DNA from: Micropterix aruncella
Lineage: Eukaryota > Arthropoda > Insecta > Lepidoptera > Micropterigidae
Assembly: GCA_944548615.1 (NCBI GenBank)
Contig: OX155971.1
Location: 24,898,877-24,962,876 of the forward strand
Reading direction: 5' to 3'
Length of the DNA stretch: 64,000 nt
Shown here: piece after piece, positions 23,051 to 34,131 of the stretch
How positions within the stretch are numbered: position 1 is the first letter of the stretch
Layout: the number at the start of each line of letters is the position of its first letter
Notes under the pieces: model-generated
The model's database searches: none
Told to the model about the DNA's origin: nothing
Seen by the model: only the letters and a program-made list of their open reading frames with translations
Program-made: the position numbers and the translations under genes

Positions 23051-23900
23051 TCGGTTGTTTCACCCAAAGACATTCCTGTCAGGTAGCCAGGAACTTAATT
23101 TATCTGAATATTAATTTCATAAATCCTACAACCACCCCCACTCTACAAAATTTTGGGTCTCTGTTGTTAACCGTTGAGGAGTATCCTCATCGGGAGCCAA
23201 CTTAGGGTTCATCAGCCATGTCATGGTGGAGCATGGAAGGGGCTATCATTATTCAATGTCTATACAAAATTTTGGGACTCTGCTGTTGACCGTTGAGGAG
23301 TGCCTTAATCAGGAGCCAACCCAGGGTTCATCAGCCATGTCATGGTGTAACTTGGAAGGGGCTATCATAATTGAATGCGTATACAAAATTTTGAGTATTT
23401 GCTGTTGACCGTTAAGGAGTTCCCTCGTTGGGAGCCAACCAAGGGTACATCAGCCATGTAATGTTGAAACTTGGAAGTTGCTATCATAATTGAATGCGTA
23501 CACAAAATGTTAGGTATCTTCTGTTGACCGTTGAAGAGTCCCCTTATCAGGAGCCAACCCAGGGTACATAAGCCATGTCATAGTGAAACTTGGAAGGGGC
23601 TACCATAATTGAATGCGTATACAAAATGTTGAGTCTTTTCTGTTGACCGTTGAGGAGTTCCCTCATCGGGAGCCAACCCAGGGTACATCAGCCATGGCAT
23701 GGTGAAACTTTGAAGTTTCTATCATAAATGAATGCGTATACAAAATGTTGGGTCTCTGCTGTTGACCGTTGAGGAGTCCTCTAGTTGGGAGCCAACCCTG
23801 GGTGGACGGATTTCAACCATAATCTATTCAGCTCATGCCATGACCAAATGATGCCTGCATGCCAAATTTCAGCGTTATAGGATGAAGCGTTTCAAGCTCA
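23051..23900 (+). mobile_element. Element W with six 119-bp minisatellite units
   Basis: The W 5' end (TCGGTTGTTTCACCC) at 23051 is followed by six tandem units with an exact 119-bp period: the CCGTTGAGGA core occurs at 23171, 23290, 23409, 23528, 23647 and 23766. Then comes the same unique 3' segment as in the copy at 18915 (GGACGGATTTCAACCA, AATGATGCCTGCATGCC). Homology stops near 23890. Compared with two units at 19 kb, this is unit-number variation inside one element family. Confidence 0.7.
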
Positions 23901-23927
23901 CGGAAATACCCAACACTGCGTGCGGAT

Positions 23928-24180
23928 ATGTTGTTTAACGGGCCCGACATCCGACAAGTGGGAACAGCGCCATGCAAATACATAAGCGAGCGAGATCCGA
24001 CACGATTTTTTATCGGGCGTGCGGCGCTCGCAAGCCGACCGAGAAAACCTGTCGGAGCCGACAAAAAATCGGTGTCGGATAAGTGGGAACAGCTCCTTAC
24101 AAAATGTTCTGCCACTAGGCCATCCGACTTTTTATCGGGCCCGACACCCGACAAGTGGGAACAGGCGGTTAGGGGACCTC
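23928..24180. repeat. GC-rich block with direct and inverted repeats
   Basis: The word AAGTGGGAACAG occurs three times (about 23956, 24081, 24152), two of them within GGCCCGACAYCCGACAAGTG. Between them, ATCCGACACGATTTTTTATC (23995) and its mirror ending CGGTGTCGGAT (24060-24080) form an inverted pair. This looks like the interior or end of a DNA transposon, family not recognised. Confidence 0.45.
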
Positions 24181-24355
24181 CTATCACCATAAGCACTCTT
24201 AACTTTTTGTTAATTATTTTAATTTAATTGGTTTTTGTCAAATTACATATTAATTCATGTTGTTTCTTGAATGTATATTATTTCAAATAAAGCACTTAAA
24301 CTATAAAATAATTTTATTTATATAGAAGTTTGGGTATTATGGCATAGTTGGCCAA

Positions 24356-25022
24356 CTAGGCTTGTCGACTACAGGGGGCGAGCCCGACACCTCAGGTAGT
24401 TTAACGATTAGTCGTTCTATCTCCCTGGAGTGAGCGCAGAAGACTTGGACAAAACAGTCCACCGTCTAGCTCCGCCACAAACCCGTAAGAGGCCAACGCC
24501 TTAACCGCGAGATAACCAGGAGTGTTACCCGGGGGGCTTACACTCACGACCTTACTTCCAATTGCGACCAGATTACTCCAGTCTCTCGATTGGTTACGAG
24601 TTCGAGGTCGCTTGCGCGGTCCTCTCCCTTACGAAGCGGTGAAATGGTGTACACCGAATCTATCGCGGATCACGGCATCCTTTGCCCGGTTGTTCACCTA
24701 GGATCGGGTAGCCAATGGTCGTTTCAAGAGCAGTCGCCGTAAGGTCCGCGACCACCCCCGCTCTATAGCAAACAGTACTGCTTCCAAACTCCCCCGACTG
24801 TTAGTTAGAGTGCACAATCGATTGGCTTACGCCGCACGGTGCGCAGACCGTCCAGGAGCGCCAGAAGGTTGATTCCCAGGGGAAACTGACCATAAGGCCA
24901 GAATCCTACCCAGGCTCGCACTTCATGCGTGGAGGCCGTCAGATAGGTGTTGACCCGTGAGTGTGACCAATCCTGAACAGAATGGGTCTTCGTGGCCAAC
25001 TCAGCAAGGGCCCATTAACTCT
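24356..25022 (-). mobile_element. Element X, full-length copy e (667 bp) with 13-bp target duplication
   Basis: Flanked by CATAGTTGGCCAA at 24343-24355 and 25023-25035, an exact 13-bp duplication. The plus strand begins CTAGGCTTGTCGACTACAGG and ends GGGCCCATTAACTCT. I take the minus strand as sense because copies a, b and d lack the other end but keep this one, c and g lack 11-25 bp there, and target-primed reverse transcription truncates 5' ends. No open frame is conserved between copies. The sense 3' region has a hairpin (CGGG-CTCG-CCCC here, TTCG loop elsewhere). There is no poly(A). This would be a long SINE-like element moved by a LINE; the partner is unknown. Confidence 0.8.
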
Positions 25023-25035
25023 CATAGTTGGCCAA

Positions 25036-25774
25036 TATTGCCTACCACTATTTCTCCGAAAGGCACCAACACTTCGCGTTGAACATACCTACCACGTATG
25101 CGCACCCTACCTCTCACCTCCCCAGTGAATCCGTGCGGCGAGTCCGTTCATGTCCGTTGCAGGCAGAAATTCAGAATGAAGTTAATTGATGTTATTTTTT
25201 GGTAAGTTTAAACCATTTCAATTACTAGAATTGTTAATGTTTCAATGTTTTATGTAGTATACAATAAAAATAATTCATACAATTTGGGGTCATCTGAGAT
25301 CCCGTTAAACTTGTTATATATTTGTTATCGTGCGACTAATGAAGGGTTAAGGATTCCCGTTGATTTATTCGAACTAATCTGCCATCCCTGAAGAAGAGGC
25401 GATTTGTGTGAGTGTATTGGGCTTTTGGGCAATTGCTCGGCGGGCATGCAGGGCACCGGTCCATGGCCTATTTCATAACCGGGCCGATTCGCCCGCATCG
25501 TTTGTGCCCACCAAACTGTGAATGGATCACAAACCGCTCCGCTCACGGTACATTGTCATCGCGGAATCGCAGTCATTACGTCAGCGGAACGCTCAATTCA
25601 TACCGCACGGCCCATTTAATTTTGCAATTCGCACCAGGGAAATTCGCAACTCTAATAAATACGGCAAATCGGGAAATTATTCAGGTGCTTGTGAAATGCT
25701 CTGTAATGACAATAATCTTCTGAAGGAAGTGAAATAATAAGCTTGGGTAACCTACTTGAGATATGTACATATCG
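25036..25774. other. GC-rich low-copy block
   Basis: CpG-containing sequence at 25060-25170 and 25390-25640. Near 25164 there is a weak exon-like arrangement: TTGCAG before GCAGAAATTCAGA, an ATG, eight codons and TG before GTAAGT. It is far too short to call. No domain-bearing frame. Possibly host regulatory DNA. Confidence 0.3.
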
Positions 25775-26461
25775 TTTGGGGGATAATGACCCCTGTTGCA
25801 GTTTGGCCACAAAGACCCAGTTGTATAGTGTCGGTCAAACGCACGGGTCAACACCATCCGGCGGCCTCCACGCAGAAGTGAAAGCCAAGGTAGGACGCTG
25901 GCCTGCGGGCCAGTCTCCTCTAGAAGTCAACCTTTGGGTGCTCCTGGACGGTTGGCGCAACGTTCAGCGTCAAGCAATCAATTGTGCATTCTGGTTAACC
26001 GCCAGGGGAGTCTGGAAACAGTAGTGTTTTCTATAGAGCGGGGGTAGATGTTAACATTATGGCAACTGCTCTTGAAATGACCATTCGGCCACCCGATCCA
26101 GGGTAAATAATGCCGGGCAAAGAATGCCGTGGTCCGCGATAGATTCGGTAGACACCGTATCACCGCTACATAAAAGAGATGACTGCGCAAGCGACCTCGA
26201 CCAGTCAGGAGGCAGGAGGTATCCTGAAGATTAATTCCAGACGGAGATATCCTTCCAAACTGATAGTCAGGGCCGAGGCTGCTCGCTGCGTAATTTTCCC
26301 GCTGCCTCGCCGTAAGCCGTTGACCTCTGACGGGCAGGGGGCGTAACTAGACAGTGGATTGTTTTACGTGCCAAGTCTTCTGCGCTCACCTCACGGGAGA
26401 CAGAACGATCTAATATCGTTAAAACTTTCTTAGTATGTAGTTTGTAGTTGACAGCTCTAGT
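25775..26461 (+). mobile_element. Element X, near-full copy f
   Basis: Sense-strand copy of about 687 bp running from GGGGATAATGACCCCTGTTG to GTAGTTGACAGCTC. Imperfect target duplication: TGTACATATCG at 25764-25774 and TGTACATACG at 26462-26471. It is more diverged than copies e and h and contains an internal segment (26200-26340) with poor similarity to them. Confidence 0.75.
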
Positions 26462-26554
26462 TGTACATACGTATAGTCGACTAAATCTGATTTGACAAAA
26501 CTGTCGTTAAAATAAAATAAAATAAACAGCCATTCTCAACAGGTAGCAATCATT

Positions 26555-27150
26555 GAACTGGCTGCGGCTGGGTTAAACCCAGAACGCCTGCAGTTCTGAG
26601 TTCTCAATCGGGTGTTAATAAAGGATCAAACTTGGAGCCCTCGTTATTCAACTTATTTCTAAATAATCTTAGTAAAGTCATCAAATCAGCACGTTATCTA
26701 TTTTTTGCTGATAATGTCAAATTATTTTTTATCTACTGAAAGTGCTGAGGCTTGCGAGCTTTCCAGCGTGATTGACGTAGTTTTTGCATGGAGCAAAGCT
26801 CACCTTTACTTCAATATTAACAAATTATGTACTGTGATGGCATACACGAGATCGCCTGCTCATCTGATGTATGATCACTTCATCACTTTATGTGTGCTTC
26901 CCAGAGTGAAAGAAATCAAGGACTTAGGATGTTTCCACTCCAAGTTAAATTTCATGTAACATATTAGGAAAATAATGTTAACTTTTTTCAAGCTAATAGA
27001 GTTTGAGATACGGCAATCCAAGCACATCAATATTATTTCTACTACTATATTATTGCTACTGCTATATTTCTACAACTATAATTTATCATCAAGCCGAAAA
27101 AGGTTATTTATGAGATTTTTATGAGATTTTAATCAATACGGATATTAACT
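26555..27150 (+). pseudogene. Reverse-transcriptase fragment of a Jockey-like LINE
   Basis: Around 26612-26725 the translation gives GVNKGSNLEPSLFNLFLNNL and YLFFADNVKLFF, matching the RT core 'GV.QGS.L.P.LFNLF.NDL' and the catalytic FADD box, here FADN, so a catalytic Asp is lost. A frameshift follows, then VIDVVFAWSKAHLYFNINKL (26760-26825) in the next frame and VKEIKDLGCF near 26920. Clearly inactive and truncated on both sides. The ORF covering 26705-26959 is only part of it. Confidence 0.7.
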
Positions 27151-27231
27151 ATTTTTGTATCCAAATGCCTATTGCAGGCATGGTTGGCTCTATTTTAGAA
27201 AAAAAATGATTATTATGTCCTATATTTTTAA

Positions 27232-27490
27232 CCCCTCAAATGAATGGCGATTAGCTCGGGTTGCCTACGGCAAAATGTATATAAATTTATATTTACATTT
27301 ACATTTACATTTACATAGAGCGGGGTTTACTATAGAGCTATAGCATTACTATAGAGCGGATTACTATAAAGCGGATTACTATAGAGCGGATTACTATATT
27401 TACATTTATATTTACATTTATATAAATTTATATACATTTTGTATACATTTTGCCAAGGCATCCCTTAAGGGACGCCTCACATTTGAGGGG
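27232..27490. mobile_element. Palindromic TTAA-flanked MITE P, copy 2
   Basis: Exact TTAA at 27228-27231 and 27491-27494. Terminal inverted repeat CCCCTCAAATG at the left and CATTTGAGGGG at the right. The long AT-rich inner arms (ATGTATATAAATTTATATTT and mirror) surround four units of ATTACTATAGAGCGG type. Length 259 bp, non-coding. The TTAA target and CCC-start ends agree with a piggyBac-mobilised MITE. Confidence 0.8.
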
Positions 27491-27494
27491 TTAA

Positions 27495-28290
27495 TATGAT
27501 TAGAGGTAAAACTAATAACCCTATCTCTTCATGCTTGTCTAAAATTTTTGTGAATCTTTTCGTGCCTAATCTTCGTGCTCGATGGCAGCATATTTTTCGC
27601 GGAGCCGTTTTGGCTCAAAAAAATCCAATGTATGGGCTCCGGGGGGCGCGGGAAGTCAATGTAATATATTTATTTCGTTTACGCTGCGTTTATTACGACA
27701 GGCTTCCAGGTATGGTAAATGCATACGATATGAAATAACGATGATAGGGCGGAATATACCGAATGCGGTCGATTCGACGCCGCGCGACCGCTTGAAGGTT
27801 AAAAAATCGTTTTGTATTATATTTTTGATTTATACCTTAAAGGCGTGTTTAGAGCGCCATCTACAATGCGTCGTCATACTGTTATACCACGAAAGTCGCC
27901 ATATTTAACATAATAATAGAAGATTAATATTTTTTTGGGACTATGAGTGCTATCTACACGTTGCTTTTCGTAGTAAAATCGTGGTTGCCAAATCGTATTA
28001 CGACGTTGAGCAATCTAATACGCTATATGGTACGATACTATTTAAGCTTATTGAAGTGACACTGTGTGAGTTTCTAACCATTAGTATTTTAAGTAATGCA
28101 CAATTTTGTGCCAATAAAAGTATTTTAAATAATGCACAATGCGCATAAGTTAGATGCCTAAATTTTGCACCGTTATACTGTTAAATAAAAAAAAATGGCA
28201 TATTAAACATAATAATAAAATATTATACATTTATTGGAACTATGAAGTACCTAACAGATAAGGTGTTTCACTAACTGGAGGAATATTACT
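27495..28290. other. GC-rich block followed by one half of a segmental duplication
   Basis: 27540-27800 is CpG-rich with no recognisable gene. 27880-28060 (landmarks AACATAATAATA and CTACACGTTGC) is repeated at about 28200-28250 and 28557-28620, where the second copy is split by an inserted LINE tail. Confidence 0.4.
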
Positions 28291-28556
28291 AGAGTGACGA
28301 CTAAAATGCTTGGTGGCTGAAGTGTTATTGATTTGTCCTTGTAATAGTGTAAATTATCTCCTTGCATTCCTCTTGTATTTTCTCTTTTACATTAATGTTG
28401 TGTATTCTTTCGTTTTCTCTTTTATTATTATTTTAATTTCCTTGTGTATTTTAATATTTTCTTACGTTTCCATTATGATAGAAAAAATGTTTGTTTGCTT
28501 AACTGTATGTATGACTTGTATACAAGATACCAATAAAATGAATCTGAATCTGATTC
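28291..28556 (+). mobile_element. LINE 3' end inserted into a duplicated segment
   Basis: Separates the two halves of the duplicated unit described at 27880. It ends in CAATAAAATGAATCTGAATC repeats (28530-28556), the GAATCT-type tail common on LINEs. The 94-codon frame within is Phe/Ile/Ser-rich 3' UTR-like sequence, not a protein I recognise. Confidence 0.45.
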
Positions 28557-28619
28557 TGAATATCTACACGTTGCGTTTCATAGTAAATTCCTGAATGCCG
28601 AATCGTTATACGCTATATA

Positions 28620-29696
28620 ATCAATATTACAAAGACGAATAAAAGTGCCATCGGGCGACGAAGAGAAAATACGTTTCTCAATTTCACTCGAGAGTAGCTG
28701 AAAAGCGGTGGCTGCGACGATCGACCAGAGTACGCTTTCCGTAGAGTTCATCGCTTCGAGTCTTTCCCTGGGGAAGCTGAGCTAAGCTGCTCGCTACCTG
28801 TTTTTGGTTCCACTTCGGCACGTACGCTATTCACCGTCACAGAATATGAATGATTCAATCAGACGAGTTCGATAATTCGCTTTAATAATGTCGAAATATC
28901 AGCGTATATTCTCAGTTGTTTACTGTATGCTAAAGACATCATACACGAATGTACGCTTAACATTCACTTACAAGAAGCAAAGCTAACGTCTAACGCTAAC
29001 GCTAATCCAGTCATTTGCATATTTGGTATTTAGACTTCAAAGTTTATAACCAATAATGTTCGAAAATAGAGTTAAATACTGGCTCATCACACATTGTCAT
29101 GCTCTTTATAAGATAGACGCCCTTGAAAAAATATTACAATATCTTAATTTACATTTATTATGCAAAATAATATTACCTCCAAGTTACCTCTATTATTCTT
29201 ACGTCAAAACTTGAGCGGTAAACCTCTTAGGAATAATTTGATAACGTTCAATTATTAATTAAAATTAATGTCGTGTAATGTAAATAATGAGCATTTATCT
29301 TTTATTTCGTTTGATTTTGATTATTAATAGTTTTACTTTTATTGACTATTTACAGCATTAGTTTTAGGCTTTGTATTTCTGTGTTGTTTGTTTTTGTTGA
29401 TAATTAGTTTTTTTGGGGTTTAAATATTTTTTATAACGTCTTATTTCATTTGCAATTTTAAACGAATAAAAGACTATCAACTATTAACGAAAAAGTAACT
29501 TTTTCAGGAGACGCGAAAAGCTCTTTATTAGGAAATACAAAATTATTTTCATAAATGGTATACTAACGCTAATCAAATAATGAACAATTACGTAAACGGG
29601 AACAATGATCAGATTTGCTATTTTAGTCTCTAACATTTATAGCATGCTAAAAAATCAGTGTAAAAAACCCGTTGTTAAAAACGCTGTGTTAAAAAA
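28620..29696. other. No gene recognised
   Basis: A moderately GC-rich part (28640-28860) precedes AT-rich sequence. TAACGCTAACGCTAA near 28990 is a short tandem word. Nothing else supported. Confidence 0.35.
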
Positions 29697-29830
29697 TCGG
29701 TTGTGTCACCCCAAGACTTTTTCGGCGAGTAGACAAGATGCCCCCCTGACCCCTTACCCTCCTCCAACCCAACCTCCCCCTCCTCCTCCTATATTGATAG
29801 TATTTTCCTTGTATCGGTAGTATTTTTCTA
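29697..29830 (+). mobile_element. Element W, 5' end fragment
   Basis: TCGGTTGTGTCACCCCAAGA after a TTAAAAAA run, then a C-rich segment (CCCCCTGACCCCTTACCC) like the one in the minus-strand copies at 10478-10836. It ends within about 130 bp. Confidence 0.55.
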
Positions 29831-30013
29831 AAACTGATGTTGCATTTAGTTACTAACAAAGTATGTTGTAATACGTCTAATTTTACTGTAGACTATACTC
29901 AATTATCACGGTTTACTGAGTAGTCATTTTATGGATTATACTCGCTACTTTTGTATGAAGAAATATCGTAGGGGTATGTAAGTCGCCTATCTTTATTAGG
30001 TTCGTTTAGAATA

Positions 30014-30752
30014 CTGCCGTCGTAAATGAAAACACAGTAACTTTAAAAAAGACGTTTTGAGAAAAACGCGGTCAAAGTTCAGTTATTAAATATTTGTCTC
30101 CATGAACAGAGTAATCAATATAGATTATTTCTTTTAATCTTTCGTATTAAAAAATACTTAAAACTTCAATTCTGCATAAAAATATATATTAAATTATAAT
30201 GGTTTAATTAATTAAATTAGATATTGTGTTTTAAATTAGGAAAATAATTTGATAAATTTTATATTTTTAAGCTACAACACCGAAACTGAGTGGTTACTGT
30301 GTTATAGGTTAATTTTACCCATTACTGTGTTCTAACCAAGTAAAATAAATATTTTTTTTTTCAAATAAATAAAAAACTGCAGGCACCTTAAACACAGAAT
30401 TGTGATTAATTCGTGTATTAATAAGTTAACTTTTTACAAAATTTTACCTAAAACCACAGTATCTGAAGAAGCCGTGTTGTAATTAAACAAAAATATTCCT
30501 TAAATGCTTATAGGTATTAAAAAAAAACACAGTAAATAATAGGTTACTGTATTTTAACTTAAAAAATTATACATCCTGTGTTTTTTATTAAAAATATTAC
30601 GATTTTTTTAATAAATACTGTGTTGTCTCGGTAACTATCCATCGACAGACAAACCGAAAAATTTGCCTTATAGTACTCTAACTCGTGATTAAAGAACCAA
30701 ACTTGTATAAACACAGTAAATGAAGTTACTGTGTTTTTATTTACGATGGCAG
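30014..30752. mobile_element. Terminal-inverted-repeat element with many ACACAGTAA motifs
   Basis: Left end CTGCCGTCGTAAATGAAAAC and right end, reverse complemented CTGCCATCGTAAATAAAAAC, are inverted repeats that continue into ACACAGTAAC. AATA on both sides (30010-30013, 30753-30756) may be the target duplication. Inside, the word ACACAGTAA or its mirror TTACTGTGTT, intact or with one change, recurs about ten times, which looks like repeated transposase-binding sites. Length 739 bp, no coding frame. The superfamily is not assigned. Confidence 0.65.
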
Positions 30753-31255
30753 AATAGGGAGGAATTAGTGATAAGTGGCTTACTTTGGTATTGTGGTTTG
30801 TGTGTCGGCACAGCAAGTGAGTCATTATCGTGAGTTTTTTGAGTCGTTATCGTGATAATTATTTAGTGTATGGATTAGACTTGGAAGACGAGAGGAGCAC
30901 AAATAGAGATATCTTATTACAGGAATACCAAGTAGAATATTAAATTCACAGTCGCCCTTACCCCTCTCTGAAATTCCGTGAAAATAATATTTAGGCAACC
31001 TAATTTATTTTCCAATTTTTTTTTTATAATATCTGTCCTTGGGGCATTTAACTATAGAAATTTAGTCATATCTGACTACAATTCGAATCGCTTTATGAGG
31101 GTAAATATTGGTGTAGCTTCTACATCATTTAGCAAAAACTTGTAAAATATTCAATATGCGATCATCGTCAACATTATATCAAGTCATATAACAGAATTCG
31201 TTTAAAAAGCACGTTTTACTTGATTCACAAAGACAATGTATTTTTTTTTAATTAT

Positions 31256-31276
31256 TTTTTTGTTTATTGATTGGTG

Positions 31277-31308
<32 letters not shown>

Positions 31309-31480
31309 AATTATTTAATTATTTCATTCATTAAGTTATTTATTTATTTAGGTAATTACGTATTTATTTATTTATATCTTTGTTTATTAATTGATTGATT
31401 TATTCATTTATTTATTAATTGGTTGATTTATTATTTATTTAATTATATATTTATTTATTTATTTATTTATTATCAAATTT
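31256..31480. repeat. Low-complexity TTGA / TTTA tetranucleotide region
   Basis: TTGATTGATTGATTGATTGA at 31280-31310 followed by TTTATTTA and TTAATTGA words, with no unique sequence. Confidence 0.85.
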
Positions 31481-31489
31481 TTAAATACT

Positions 31490-31725
31490 TTCTTTTTGAG
31501 AACCACATTTTAGAGCAATTTAGTTTTTTAACATTTTACTGAAACTTATCCATAATTTGTTGTAATATTAGTCCTGTCCACCCCAGAACAGGCTAGTCCC
31601 AGTTGGGTGACAGAATCAAATAATCAAAAGGTTAAGATTTTTCTATTCGGTTCCTGTTATTTTTGTAAGCAAAATCAATGTTTTATAGTAATTATTTCTT
31701 AAATAAATAAATAAATTTGCAATTT
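31490..31725 (+). mobile_element. LINE 3' end Z, copy 3 (uninterrupted)
   Basis: Cleanest copy of Z: CCCCAGAACAGGCTAGTCCC, CAGTTGGGTGACAGAATCAA, TCGGTTCCTGTTATTTTTG, then an AAATA-repeat tail at about 31705-31722. It serves as the reference that exposes the insertions in copies 1 and 2. Confidence 0.6.
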
Positions 31726-32945
31726 CGTACCCACTTACGAAGTTTCTTATAAAACATATACCAAACGAAAGCTTATCACAAGTGTAACATTTCATTTTAC
31801 TGCAGCTAAACTGAAATATGTGGCTGAAAAGAGATATAAAGTTATGAAACTGAATAATATTTTGTTCAATAATTACACTTTTTTAGTAAAATATCTTATT
31901 TACTTCGTTTTATTTAAAAGATTGCGTTGTTAATATTTTTTATATAAATAAAATATAGAAAATAAATCACAAACTATATGCCTATATAAATATTAACTAA
32001 TAATATAGTATTGTATATTAGCGAGTGAGTACTTATCTTATCCTGGAACTAAATCAGTAAATAAATTTACTGATGAAAAAGAAACAGCCTACCAATAAGA
32101 CAGAGATAGTTGATCAGTGTGCGGGTGTCAGGTAGGATTTGCCGCCTGGGCCGTCGAAATTCCTTTGTTTTACGTTGGGTTCTACTAAGCAAGTTTATGG
32201 ATGAAAGAGACACAGCAAATTATCAATTTAAAGATGTATACTTTGTATATGGGTGGCAGGAATAATTTGGCATCTGGCCCGTTGTCATTCCTTCGTTTTA
32301 CGTTTATGTTCTGAGTGTTTTCTGTTTTTATGTGATGCCGTTTTTACTTTCGGGCTTTTATACTAAAATTGTTTTAACCCTTGGAGTAAATGGGTATTTT
32401 CATGGATGCATCTGTCTCTTTTGCAGGATTTTCGGCGACATCGACCTTAAAGTACTATAACTACGAAACTACTACACCAATCATAAAAAGAACAACTGCA
32501 CAATGATTGCATTGAAATTTCGAATATAGAATATTGAAATATCATTTTGTAAAACAATTACATAATTATTAATAAATATGAGAACGTCCAAGAAGTGAAA
32601 AAAACGCGGAACCAGATCTGGTCGTATCATACTCAACGGATAATTGTTTCAGAACCAGATTTGGTCGTATCATACTCAAGGGGTAGTGTCTATTGGATTT
32701 TAGTTCAATTGTTGATTCAAATAGAAATTTATAACATAATAAACCCTATTAAACTGGGTTAACAACTAGTTTATTTCACAGAATCATTATTATTTACAAA
32801 AGTTCGTATGTGTATAATTCCAATACGACATGGATTAATGAGTAGAACTTTTATATTATTACTTCTTTACACAAACATAAATAATGGCTCTCTCTTGTTC
32901 CTAGTTGTTAAACTCTGGGTGCACCTTTTATACAAAAATGCCCAT
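31726..32945. other. AT-rich sequence with two small tandem duplications
   Basis: A diverged two-copy tandem repeat with a 129-bp period spans about 32060-32310 (CCTTTGTTTTACGTT at 32162, CCTTCGTTTTACGTT at 32291). A 43-bp tandem pair lies at 32608-32688 (ACCAGATCTGGTCGTATCAT and its near copy). No gene seen. Confidence 0.55.
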
Positions 32946-33258
32946 TGGGCTCGATTGCGTTTATCTTGAACTAAAATTAGTAATTATTTCGGGTGAACGA
33001 GACAGAGCAGTACGTGATAGCGGGATGTGAAATGAACGGTTGTCACTTTTTCGGATTAAAACTACCCACTGATAATAAAGCAGCTAAATCTAACACCGCA
33101 CGAAATGTGTTCAAACTTATTCGAGCGTCTATAAGTTCGACAGGTAGATTTGGTGCGGGAAAATCGTTTATTTTATATTCCGTTCTAACGTATTGCTCTG
33201 TCTCGTTCGGTTGAACTAAGTTCCTATTTTAGTTCACGAAGAAAAGCAATCGAGCCCA
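32946..33258. mobile_element. Terminal-inverted-repeat MITE M, full-length copy (313 bp)
   Basis: Ends TGGGCTCGATTGCGTTT and, reverse complemented, TGGGCTCGATTGCTTTT. The internal order matches 12724-13033. No clear target duplication. The 73-codon frame inside is a by-product. Confidence 0.75.
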
Positions 33259-33271
33259 TTGTCTTTTGATA

Positions 33272-34131
33272 TTATTATTTATTTATTTATTTCCCAAAAC
33301 ATAATTAACCTTACAGATGATTCCAAATCGTTAATTATTTTTCTAGGCTTTTATTCTAGATTATAACTACTATTCTACTATAGACTATTATTATAATTCC
33401 ATTGTTAATAATATTATTATTACTCTACTCTATTACTATTACTATCATTATTATTCTAATATATTATAGATTATTATTCTACACTATAGCAAACAAGACA
33501 GAGAAATACGTTAGTGTAATATTAAACTATTATACTTACATATATAGATCTAATGTTTATCTAACATTTCTTATTATACTAGTTACTACTTTTTAACAAT
33601 TTTAATACTACATACTACATATTTATCTAATTACTTGATTGCTAAGAAATGCCATTACCGTACTTTGCAGTTGTGCTAAGTTCACCGTCCAAATATCCAA
33701 TTCTGACTCAGTCGAACATAGTGCATTTAGGCTACGAAGCGTCCGCACCGTGAAGCAGTGTTGAGCGATGTTAGTTCTAGCTCGCGGTAACGCGAACAAT
33801 ACGTGAGTCCTAGCACGGTAGTAATTGGCGCGTACAAACAGACCGATTCTTCTAAGGATGGTCAGATTATCAACGAACCCCCTAAGCAGTTTATATATGT
33901 GGCAGATTGACAGCCAATCTCTTCTTAGGCTTAGTGAGTTGTACCCAACCATCCCCAGAATAAATGCCGTAGGATATAGAAAGGGATAATATCCATGCTG
34001 TTTAAAGTACAGGAACCTCAGAAAGCGTTTTTGTATACTCTCCAGCCTGGATATGTAGCTATTTTCGTAAGCTCCTTGGATCCAGCTAATATGGAGCATT
34101 TTACGGTAGCACGAAGTTTTAAATGAGCACC
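33272..34131 (-). pseudogene. 5'-truncated Jockey/CR1-like LINE, ORF2 C-terminus and 3' UTR
   Basis: The minus strand is open for 158 codons (34099-33623): LESIQKRFLRFLYFKQ, ILGMVGYNSLSLRRDWL, RRIGLFVRANYYRAR, then TLRSLNALCS and a stop. This is the usual C-terminal region behind the RT domain ('IQK.FLR' and 'LG..SL..RR'). 350 bp of UTR and an (AAATA)n tail (33272-33293 on plus as TATTTATTT) follow. A paralogous plus-strand copy is at 62322. The long open frame suggests moderate age. No RT catalytic core remains. Confidence 0.85.

Noticed and set aside
23171..23813. Regularly spaced repeats resembling a CRISPR array
   Set aside because: The period is 119 bp with no separate unique spacers, the whole unit is repeated, and the setting is eukaryotic. 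It is a minisatellite inside element W.
25140..25205. Mini-exon with acceptor, ATG and GTAAGT donor
   Set aside because: Only nine codons, no partner exon, and splice-like words are frequent in AT-rich DNA.
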